A program made the position numbers and the translations under genes. The notes beneath the pieces were generated by a model, which did not search any database, had not been told where the DNA came from, and saw nothing but the letters and a program-made list of their open reading frames with translations. Positions 54,001 through 59,074 of a stretch of DNA of 64,000 bases are shown here, one piece after another. Position 1 is the first letter of the stretch. Each line of letters starts with the position of its first letter. Where the stretch lies: contig NZ_FNEG01000002.1 in assembly GCF_900100075.1 (NCBI RefSeq), positions 124,001 to 188,000 of the forward strand, in the 5' to 3' direction. The DNA is from Chryseobacterium jejuense (GTDB lineage Bacteria; Bacteroidota; Bacteroidia; Flavobacteriales; Weeksellaceae).

Positions 54001-54892
54001 AATAGCAGGTGCATCTCTTTCAGGAACATTAGGCAACATTGCTAGCAATCCAGGAGCAATTAAAAATATTTTACCCGGAATTGTCTCAGGAGGATTAAAC
54101 TCGGCTTTTAACGGAAATAATTTCCTGGGTGGGGCAATAAGCGGTCTTTCTTATACAGGGAATCTATCTGCTAACCCAATTACCTCAACAAGTACTACTT
54201 CTAGTGGATACAGATACATTGTATCTCCTTATGAAAACATGGAAAGTGATTGGGAAGGGCTAACAAAGAGCATACTGCTAAATTATGTCAAAACCAATTT
54301 CTGTACAACCTGTTCATCCGGACAATTGCAACAAAAGGCAGGAATAATGTTTGAAAATGCTTTTCATTCAATCATACGTGTAGATTATGCTTCACTGAAT
54401 TACACAAGTAATGATGGCAAGATTCCCGGGATGTATAAAGGAAGACCAAGAAATACAATTCCCGATGGAATCTATGACTTAATCCATGATGAAATGCAAT
54501 ACAGAAAGACCGATTTAAAAGTAGGTCCGTTTAATATTATGATACCAATTCCTAATGGAACTAAAACATACAAATATTCAGGAGTTCAATTTGCTGAAGT
54601 TAAGGCAATGGACGGTACCTTATATACAAGCTCTAATTCCGGACAAATCGCTTCAATGATTGGAGCTATGGCAGGAAACAGAGGTGTGCGTACTTTTGGA
54701 GGACAGTTTATAATCGGAACAACATCAGACACTGTAATTTCTAAAGGAATACACACTGAAGCTGCTCTCTTTAATATACAGGTTATACAAATGAGAGCTC
54801 AGTATAGAATGGTATCCGGATTAATGGAAATGAGATTAATCCAGGGGTGGATGCCATGGGCTATGAGTCCAAGTACCACTTTTATTAAATAG
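48065..54892 (+). CDS. giant SpvB/Rhs polymorphic toxin with PD-(D/E)XK-like nuclease tip
   Basis: The 2275-residue secreted protein has a signal peptide (1-18), a TcdB/SpvB-type N-terminal domain (about 90-235, GLVGYGWNISGITSISR), four FG-GAP blades with DxDGDG-type loops (about 397, 539, 616 and 672), a long YD-repeat shell (about 1150-1800) and the Rhs core end (RLYDPLLRRFLSPDE, about 1898; DPNGEF, 1934-1939). The 336-residue tip starts with a Gly/Ala-rich stretch, then shows E2097 (MFENAF), D2134 (IPDGIYD) and E2178-x-K2180 (AEVKA), the order of a PD-(D/E)XK nuclease site. It should kill rivals by cutting nucleic acid. Secretion route is uncertain: no T9SS tail. The nuclease call is by motif only. 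Confidence 0.85.
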   Translation: MRLILSLLLSLCSVLGFSQTILYQAESTSRTVQDPQAVIMAQGFHAKSDISKPFLAKLGPATENSGGGPTDSQAGANNPTKTTETDTLRFHDTRGNIDVTQAGQLQYTLAIELPPGMQKTAPNINLAYVSGAGNGLVGYGWNISGITSISRVGKNIEKDGITKGVQLDYSDYYSFNGQRLILKSGEYGKDGAEYVTEKYSNIKIRSIGTITGQTWQGPEYWEITFEDGSQTWYGAIASGNSSARTAIDYNIVKSKDSNGNYITYNYIVDGNVSVINSIEWGGNEPKSTPHFNKIDFVFGARPQAETAYIKGIEFSQTKMLQSIVVSTDNKQYKKYNLFYRNDAQISRYKYLDKISILNSKNEEAEPVIFTYEKFGYGQFEINSIVSLKPNSETDLVGDFDGDGNLDLLRYHSATSPKIKQTGLYLYSNFYKIQYDGYHDSPVFVGNSELDLKNNLVLNFKKDNIIHSRQGFVTARNISISPLFKTNLHLDFYSINDNQLSLNYKKIIPNAAYDASIGIPDPKSPDNYILTQLKKMREFDLDGDGLSEIIFEFENKTCFKVPTAFPNSPWQEVCINENKYFVLNTDQDVPGQESLSPIQLYGNRIDTDVFSEYRIGDFNGDGLLDFIKLDNNKPQLITFKKTPQGKYESSIAPFNPANDQTLNGYWQDALVGDFNGDGLADIVMPGTNTAAIWYKYISTGRGFKEDTFVFERPERDRRVFVDPNTENIRIYDPRTFVAYDINNDGKTDLIQLEYQKLFKRLKLEDNIRGACYTSSGQAFFNVYSTFGGQYSITNIQHGGAYPIYLNENNRQFVLGVSTDDLMGVPADQWTGAMLKMLAMGSILGINHPYGTGQSIVSTQYYDTSKEGRINSVTQGGVTTNITYKQLDKSKNPGLYDGVKAENYPYVEINQSTGMYVVSELSQDISSTSKLKQNFKYRGLTSNILGRGMIGFKKTARSSWYADGFENTKIWSGAEIDPTNEGIPVKEWSIKTNNENLIFPADVSENNSQLLSFKQYTYKIDKLLNGSVITNVSDADKPKIVTAINPHITVSKDFLKNIKTVHTVLEYDNLYLPKKSIINVNNGFSITNSETEYYPPNTNSGSSYSIGKPKVITSTVQAYGDTKSTKEEYIYNGNLLKSNKTYNRDNTGYFEEIYSYDDFGNVNQKESLNSIDSQSQITTTFYDNKGKFAIKSTDNLGLETNVSYNDWGQITKQTDPLGNTSINVYDSWGKIIKSKSNLSGTVTYTYSKDKQYNSIVTQYDPDGNITKKFTNKLGQEYKVSTKGFKQEKYVSKDFTYDILGRKIGESEPYFEGQTPNKWNTISYDDSVFPAVITSTTLNGKQVKTSVSGNTTTEEETNGNLRITTKTADALGNIISSTDKGGTIQFSYDASGQQIQAKYAENIVTTQYDSWGRKSELNDPSNGVYKYEYYGFGQTKKVTSPKGIKEYTYNKFGQLISQKEMSTTDGGKATNKTIAYQYDDKGRLVSKSGTSQNKPYNSNTAYDAQGRLLSVSESSNGKYFIQKAITYDDKARIISYEKSLYSSGLLTKVNIENIYSEWNGELYQIKDKNTGKVLWQLNEMDVRGQVSKAKLGSIEITNKYDTNSLLTEIEHTSTGNPTLINIKYTFDAIKNELKSRTTSGSFNILENFGYDTTNRLTQWTDPVTGSTPVNRNIYDAKGRILENDQVGKIKFDNPSKIYQPTGMTLNPSGVKNYNNDLVQSIIYNENNDPIFIDGEKGDMAFQYGLTTMRQMAIYGGNFNTEGEGKFTKYYSEAGSFEVIKNNTTGKEKHILYIGGTPYESNIIYLKNYNETTGSYKFLHKDYLGSILAISDEAGNKLEQRHFDAWGHLTHLQIANGTVETDINKIKDIINNDGLLLERGYTSHEHFTEVGIIHMNGRLYDPLLRRFLSPDENIQDLYNTQNYNKYGYVLNNPMMYNDPNGEFWMLVAGALVGGYFSGAQANGSWNPVKWDWQKSWGAVLGGAIAGASLSGTLGNIASNPGAIKNILPGIVSGGLNSAFNGNNFLGGAISGLSYTGNLSANPITSTSTTSSGYRYIVSPYENMESDWEGLTKSILLNYVKTNFCTTCSSGQLQQKAGIMFENAFHSIIRVDYASLNYTSNDGKIPGMYKGRPRNTIPDGIYDLIHDEMQYRKTDLKVGPFNIMIPIPNGTKTYKYSGVQFAEVKAMDGTLYTSSNSGQIASMIGAMAGNRGVRTFGGQFIIGTTSDTVISKGIHTEAALFNIQVIQMRAQYRMVSGLMEMRLIQGWMPWAMSPSTTFIK

Positions 54893-54902
54893 TTTTGTTT
54901 TT

Positions 54903-55613
54903 ATGAAAAAGATTATAATATTTGTTACAATTTTTAAGTTTATTTATATGTCTAGTCAGGAAACAAAAAAATATAAAATCTTATCAGGAGAGGAAGAAAG
55001 AAAATATGACATCAAAAAGATGAAATTTAACCATATGTCATCTTATAATGAAAGTCTATCCTATTTTGTGGATGAAAACAATTTACTTGTTATGCCCAAT
55101 CTTCCGGCAGCAGAGCATTCTATTTTGGTAAGTAAAGCAGATTATGAACTAATGGAGGAAAACAAAAGTTTTCCTGTACTCCAAGAAAATGACACTCCTT
55201 ACTTCCAATACAAACATCTAATCAATGAAAAGATGTTTACTAAAGAAAGTATGTTGCTTATTTTTGAGGAACTTGGATTTAAATATACAGCAGAAACATT
55301 CTATAAGGATGCTGAAAAGCTCAGTAAGTCACTTACTGAAGAAGATAAAAAGAAATTTTTGATACCGATGCTTTATTTTATTGGAGAAGATTTACGAAAC
55401 CAATGTTCTGAAGCAAAATGGATATTCAACACTCTTTATTATTTTCAACCATTCAATGAAGCAGTACTTTATTATGAAAAACAAAATTTTTCATTCTATA
55501 ATTTGAACCTATTATTAGAAGAAAAGCTCCTTACAGGAAAAAATATTACCTTCAGTAATATTTACAAAAGAGTAGAAAGCAATTACCTAAGAAAGAAAGT
55601 ACTCTGGCATTAA
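54903..55613 (+). CDS. candidate immunity protein of the Rhs toxin
   Basis: The 236-residue gene begins 10 bases after the toxin stop, on the same strand, the usual place for the cognate immunity gene. It starts with a signal-like segment (MKKIIIFVTIFKFIYMSSQ), followed by a soluble helical protein (LTEEDKKKFLIPMLYFIGEDL, EAKWIFNTLYYF). No known immunity family is recognised. If the tip is a nuclease acting in the cytoplasm, a signal peptide on its immunity protein would be odd, so it may instead act in the periplasm or be an effector accessory. A strong terminator follows, closing the unit. Confidence 0.6.
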   Translation: MKKIIIFVTIFKFIYMSSQETKKYKILSGEEERKYDIKKMKFNHMSSYNESLSYFVDENNLLVMPNLPAAEHSILVSKADYELMEENKSFPVLQENDTPYFQYKHLINEKMFTKESMLLIFEELGFKYTAETFYKDAEKLSKSLTEEDKKKFLIPMLYFIGEDLRNQCSEAKWIFNTLYYFQPFNEAVLYYEKQNFSFYNLNLLLEEKLLTGKNITFSNIYKRVESNYLRKKVLWH

Positions 55614-55632
55614 ATTAATAATGTAATGCTAT

Positions 55633-55660
55633 AAACCGCCTCATCAGTGAGGCGGTTTTT
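55633..55660 (+). terminator. terminator of the Rhs toxin/immunity unit
   Basis: A perfect 11-bp stem AAACCGCCTCA/TGAGGCGGTTT (55633-55643 with 55648-55658) followed by a T run. Confidence 0.93.
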
Positions 55661-55689
55661 TTATTAAAATATCTCTTCATAATTCAACA

Positions 55690-55800
55690 AAAAAATACCG
55701 CAAAAGCGGTGGCTAAAAAAATCAAATCTAATATGAACTGTAGATTGTAAATTGGGATTATTTTCAATCTCTTTCAGTGGAATACTCAATAAATAATAAT
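55690..55800 (-). pseudogene. 3'-end fragment of a susD gene plus its terminator (duplication relic)
   Basis: This 111-base stretch matches 57506-57618, the terminator and last codons of the intact susD gene, at roughly 85-90 percent by eye. On the minus strand it still encodes YYLLSIPLKEIENNPNLQ, compared with YYLFSIPLKELENNPNL in the intact gene, but the stop codon is lost and nothing upstream remains. It is a scar of a duplication or recombination that flanks the displaced toxin modules. Confidence 0.75.
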
Positions 55801-55902
55801 CGCAGAGTCTTGCTAAAAAGAAGAATAAACAGGCATAATTTTAGTCTCTAATAATATGTTTTCCGGCAGAATAACTAGCTTTGTTAGAAATACAAAATCA
55901 AT

Positions 55903-55968
55903 CCCCCGTTGCGCAAAGTCTAAAGTTCACCTCTGCTCTCCAAAGTCGGGATACCTCGGAGAGCAGGG
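55903..55968 (+). repeat. hairpin-bearing island repeat, copy A
   Basis: It begins CCCCCGTTGCGCAAAGTCTAAA and ends with CTCTCCAAAGTCGGGATACC-TCGGAGAGCAGGG. CTCTCC pairs with GGAGAG. A second copy lies at 56384-56475. Both precede an immunity-like or toxin-tip module, so the element may mark former module borders. Confidence 0.6.
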
Positions 55969-56000
55969 TATGGATTATTATTTAAAACAAGTACAATTAT

Positions 56001-56267
56001 ATGGATACTAACAAATATGGAAAATTTCCGTGCCCTTGTTGCGGATATTATACTCTTAAATATAAGCCTGATAATACGTTTCAAATATGTCCAGTATGTT
56101 ATTGGGAAGATGATGGTATTCAGCTTAATGATATTGACTATAATGGCGGAGCTAATGCTGTAAGTCTAAGAGAAGCAAAAATTAATTTTGAAAAATACGG
56201 AGTAATAGAAAGGCAATTTATAAAATTTGTTCGGCCTCCTCTGCAAGATGAAAAAATTGATAAATAA
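56001..56267 (+). CDS. CPCC-family cysteine-rich protein, likely orphan immunity protein
   Basis: The 88-residue cytosolic protein starts FPCPCCGYYTLKYKPDNTFQICPVCYWEDDG: two CxxC-type pairs forming a small zinc ribbon, the mark of the CPCC family. It continues with NGGANAVSLREAKINFEKYG. Proteins of this family are repeatedly found next to polymorphic toxin tips and are taken as immunity proteins. Here no toxin tip remains upstream; only repeat copy A lies before it. It is probably kept as protection against relatives that carry the lost toxin. Confidence 0.78.
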   Translation: MDTNKYGKFPCPCCGYYTLKYKPDNTFQICPVCYWEDDGIQLNDIDYNGGANAVSLREAKINFEKYGVIERQFIKFVRPPLQDEKIDK

Positions 56268-56383
56268 TTCTATATCTGCCTCAAATTTGAGGCAGATACT
56301 ATTCAAAAATATAATTATTTTTAACAAAATATTTTGAAATTGATGTTCTGATACAAATGTTTAACACTATAATTAATTGGAAA

Positions 56384-56475
56384 CCCCCATGTGCAAAGTC
56401 CTAAAACTTTGAGCCAATAAATAAAAGCAATTTTATAAACATTCTCCAAAGTCGGGAGACTTCGGAGAGCAGGGG
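56384..56475 (+). repeat. hairpin-bearing island repeat, copy B
   Basis: CCCCCATGTGCAAAGTCCTAAA, a 40-base unlike spacer, then CTCCAAAGTC-GGGA-GACTTCGGAG (56444-56467, 10-bp stem with one mismatch) and AGCAGGGG. It matches copy A at both ends. It stands directly before the orphan Rhs tip. Confidence 0.6.
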
Positions 56476-56527
56476 AAAAGGGCATAATGGTGTAATTATC
56501 GGTAACGATAAAGATTGTTATATTTAT

Positions 56528-56863
56528 ATGGCAAGTGATGGAAGGGTTGATACGTCAGGTAGCATGTGGATGGGAGGAAAAAATGATGTTACTGTTAAAA
56601 CATTTAAAACCAGACAAGAAGCTATAAATTTCGTTAAAACAAAGTATAATTATGACGGTTCAATTACGATAAAAATTACAGCCGCACAAGATTTGGGAGC
56701 TGCAACAAGAGCAATGAAACAATTACAAAGTAATTATCATTTTCTTTTTAATAACTGTAATCATATTATATCTGCAGCCCTTACAGGTGCAGGTTTGTCT
56801 CAATATGGTGGATATTTAGTGATCCCGAATCTTAATTTTAAAGAATTAAAAAATAATGATTAA
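56528..56863 (+). CDS. orphan Rhs C-terminal toxin tip (displaced module)
   Basis: The called ATG gives 111 residues, but the same frame is open back to 56405, and the bases just upstream encode GHNGVIIGNDKDCYIY, clearly part of the domain. With VKTFKTRQEAINF, ITAAQDLGAATRAMKQLQS and HFLFNNCNHIISAAL it resembles C-terminal tips of Bacteroidota Rhs proteins that carry a His...Asn-Cys site (papain/NlpC-like; my recollection of the family). There is no Rhs shell and no good start codon for the full domain, so it is a cut-off tip left after tip exchange. It overlaps the next gene by 8 bases. Confidence 0.7.
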   Translation: MASDGRVDTSGSMWMGGKNDVTVKTFKTRQEAINFVKTKYNYDGSITIKITAAQDLGAATRAMKQLQSNYHFLFNNCNHIISAALTGAGLSQYGGYLVIPNLNFKELKNND

Positions 56864-57323
56864 AAGGAATTATAATTATTTGGCAATATTAATTTTGATT
56901 ATATTATTTTCAGTTATATTATATTTTATAATTGGAGGTTTAGCAATGGACAAGGGTATTGGAAAACTTCATTACTCCAATTCTTTGCAAGAAGCAGAAA
57001 AAGAGAAAACTATTATTAGTAAATATATTGTTTCTAATGTAAAGGGAAAACAAATAAATAAAGCTTGGCTTGAATATGCAAGGAGTTATGATATTTTCGA
57101 CAATAAGAAAATTGAAAAAGATAAAATATCTTTAAGAGTACCAGATACAAAAGAATTTGGAAAAATTGAAGATATTTATTGGGAAGCTTTTTTCAAGAGC
57201 AAGAGATTAACAATCTTTGAAGATAAAGGAATTATTAGTGTGGTTGAAATAGATAAAAATATGGACACTATAATAATAAGACCTAATAAAGATGAAGTTT
57301 TTTATATAGTAAAAGACAATTAA
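56856..57323 (+). CDS. membrane-anchored immunity candidate for the orphan tip
   Basis: The 155-residue protein has one N-terminal membrane helix (about 8-30, YLAILILIILFSVILYFIIGG) and a charged extracytoplasmic domain (SNSLQEAEKEKTIISKYIVSN, WEAFFKSKRLTIFEDKG). Its ATG lies inside the end of the orphan tip gene, the tight overlap seen for toxin/immunity pairs. A periplasmic domain would fit a toxin acting in the envelope. No family recognised. A terminator follows at 57429. Confidence 0.65.
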   Translation: MIKRNYNYLAILILIILFSVILYFIIGGLAMDKGIGKLHYSNSLQEAEKEKTIISKYIVSNVKGKQINKAWLEYARSYDIFDNKKIEKDKISLRVPDTKEFGKIEDIYWEAFFKSKRLTIFEDKGIISVVEIDKNMDTIIIRPNKDEVFYIVKDN

Positions 57324-57428
57324 TCCTAGCCAAGTTGAATTAGGTTACAAAAAATCATAAAAGAGAAATCTTTAGAAGACGTAGACATTACAAAATAAAA
57401 TCTGCTCTCATAGAATATACTTATTAAC

Positions 57429-57459
57429 AAATCTCCTCCGAAAATTTCGGAGGAGATTT
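57429..57459 (+). terminator. terminator of the orphan toxin/immunity module
   Basis: A 15-bp perfect inverted repeat (57429-57443 with 57445-57459; core ATCTCCTCCG) with almost no spacer, so the real loop uses the AAATT centre. T-rich sequence follows. Confidence 0.85.
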
Positions 57460-57506
57460 TATTATCTGAAGTATTGAAAAAACATGATGATACTTTCGGT
57501 AGCAAA

Positions 57507-57532
57507 AACAAAAACCACCGCAAAAGCGGTGG
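57507..57532 (-). terminator. terminator of the susCD operon
   Basis: CCACCGC-AAAA-GCGGTGG (57515-57532) followed on the minus strand by a T-rich run; 30 bases beyond the susD stop. A degraded copy lies at about 55690-55712. Confidence 0.88.
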
Positions 57533-57563
57533 CTAAAAAATCAAATCTAATTATGGACTGGGA

Positions 57564-59057
57564 TTATAGATTGGGATTATTTTCAAGTTCTTTCAGTGGA
57601 ATACTGAATAAATAATAAGGACTGTTCGGAACAAACGGAGTCTTATTCGGAAGATCAAAAACACTATGCCCTTTACCATCCACTGTTTTTACTGTTCCAT
57701 TTGGGGTTGTTATCTGAACTTTGATTGGTTTTCCATCCGCATCTACAAACGGTTTTCTTTCCACTGTCCCCTGTGTTCTGATAATATCTGAAAGCGAAAA
57801 CCCTTCACCAAATAATTCTTTTCTTCTTTCAATCAGGATTTCATTCACTACATCATTCTGTGCCAATGATCCTGTATAAGCATTCGCATTTCTGGCAGCT
57901 CTTAACTGATTTAAAACGGCTACCGCCTGAGCTGGATTTCCGTTTCTTGCTTCAGATTCGGCTTCAATCAGGTACATTTCAGCCGCTCTCATATAGACAA
58001 TATCTGCAATAAGAGTAGACTTAAACTTGAATTTAGCATATCTCAACAATCCTTCTCTTGCCGGAAGACCGTCCCATGAGAATAATTGAGATCTGATGTC
58101 ATTCGCATCAAACAGTTTTTGAAAATAAGGGTCTGCCATAAAACTGTAATAGTAGCTTCCTGAAGAAGACACATCCAGATAATGGAAGGCATAACTTGCA
58201 TCTGACATCTCCTGAGTCTGTGCATGTCCCCAGATCCATTCCCCATTATTAATATCATTGAATCCTTCTTTATATTTTTCCGGAGTCATCAAAGCAAAAC
58301 CTTCTCTTGCTGTTTTTGCCGCTGCTGCAGCCTTACTCCACTCTCCGGTATTCAAATATACTCTTGCTAAAATCCCGTTTACAACGTTACGGTTGATCTT
58401 ATCTTTTTTATTTCTTGTATAGTTCTTCAGTAAATTATCTGCGTCTGTAAGATCACTTTTAATTAAAGCATAAATATCTTCCAGACTGGATTTTTTCTTT
58501 GGAACACTGCTTGTTGTTGAAGGTTCTGTATAGATAGGAACTGCTAAAGCAGATTTGTCTTTCAGATAACTGAATTGATAAAAGCTGGCAAGATTCAGAT
58601 AACAGAAAGCACGTAATGCCTTTGCCTGCCCTTTTACCTGATCCTTTTTAGCCTGAGTTCCTTCCGTAGCATCAATTTTAGCAATAACATTATTCATATT
58701 ATTGATGGTAGAATACAACATCGTCCAGATAAATGACGGACGCCCTACTGTATTATTCACCATTTCTGTAAAATCATAAGTAGATGAGAAACCATATTTA
58801 TTGGTTAAAACAGCTACATCACTTCCCATCGCATCACTTGCTCTCAGAACAGTTGAGTATCCAATATTCGCAAAGGTTGTTCCGTCATTATTGAATTTTG
58901 CCCAGGTTCCGTTGATAACAGTTTCCGCACTTTCTGCAGTTTTGAAAACCTCCACACTGGTAGCCTGATCTGTAGGAGCTGTATCCATTTCACTTTCACA
59001 GCTTGTCAACGACCATAATCCTAGTAAAGCAAAAGATAAATATTTTAAATTTTTCAT
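57564..59057 (-). CDS. SusD/RagB-family nutrient-binding outer-membrane lipoprotein
   Basis: The 497-residue lipoprotein (SLTSC, Cys about 19) is the surface lid of a SusCD importer. The SusD-like N-terminal domain (about 20-215) has the tetratricopeptide-type helices (QVKGQAKALRAFCYLNLASFYQF), and the RagB/SusD C-terminal domain (about 270-497) shows YMRAAEMYLIEAESEARNGNPAQAVAVLNQLRAARN and ILIERRKELFGEGFSLSDIIRTQG. It lies 17 bases after susC and shares its SAM-riboswitch leader. The bound nutrient cannot be read from sequence, but regulation points to methionine-related compounds. Confidence 0.93.
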   Translation of the reverse strand: MKNLKYLSFALLGLWSLTSCESEMDTAPTDQATSVEVFKTAESAETVINGTWAKFNNDGTTFANIGYSTVLRASDAMGSDVAVLTNKYGFSSTYDFTEMVNNTVGRPSFIWTMLYSTINNMNNVIAKIDATEGTQAKKDQVKGQAKALRAFCYLNLASFYQFSYLKDKSALAVPIYTEPSTTSSVPKKKSSLEDIYALIKSDLTDADNLLKNYTRNKKDKINRNVVNGILARVYLNTGEWSKAAAAAKTAREGFALMTPEKYKEGFNDINNGEWIWGHAQTQEMSDASYAFHYLDVSSSGSYYYSFMADPYFQKLFDANDIRSQLFSWDGLPAREGLLRYAKFKFKSTLIADIVYMRAAEMYLIEAESEARNGNPAQAVAVLNQLRAARNANAYTGSLAQNDVVNEILIERRKELFGEGFSLSDIIRTQGTVERKPFVDADGKPIKVQITTPNGTVKTVDGKGHSVFDLPNKTPFVPNSPYYLFSIPLKELENNPNL

Positions 59058-59074
59058 TGTTCAAATTTTAAAAG

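Noticed and set aside
55903..56475. Integron-like attC sites
   Set aside because: The hairpins lack paired R'/R'' core sites and no integrase gene is present.
46640..57323. Prophage or phage-tail-like island
   Set aside because: Only a fibre-like protein is present; there are no capsid, portal, terminase, sheath or integrase genes.
57326..57523. Minus-strand 65-codon open frame
   Set aside because: It spans two terminator hairpins and has no start context or family pattern.
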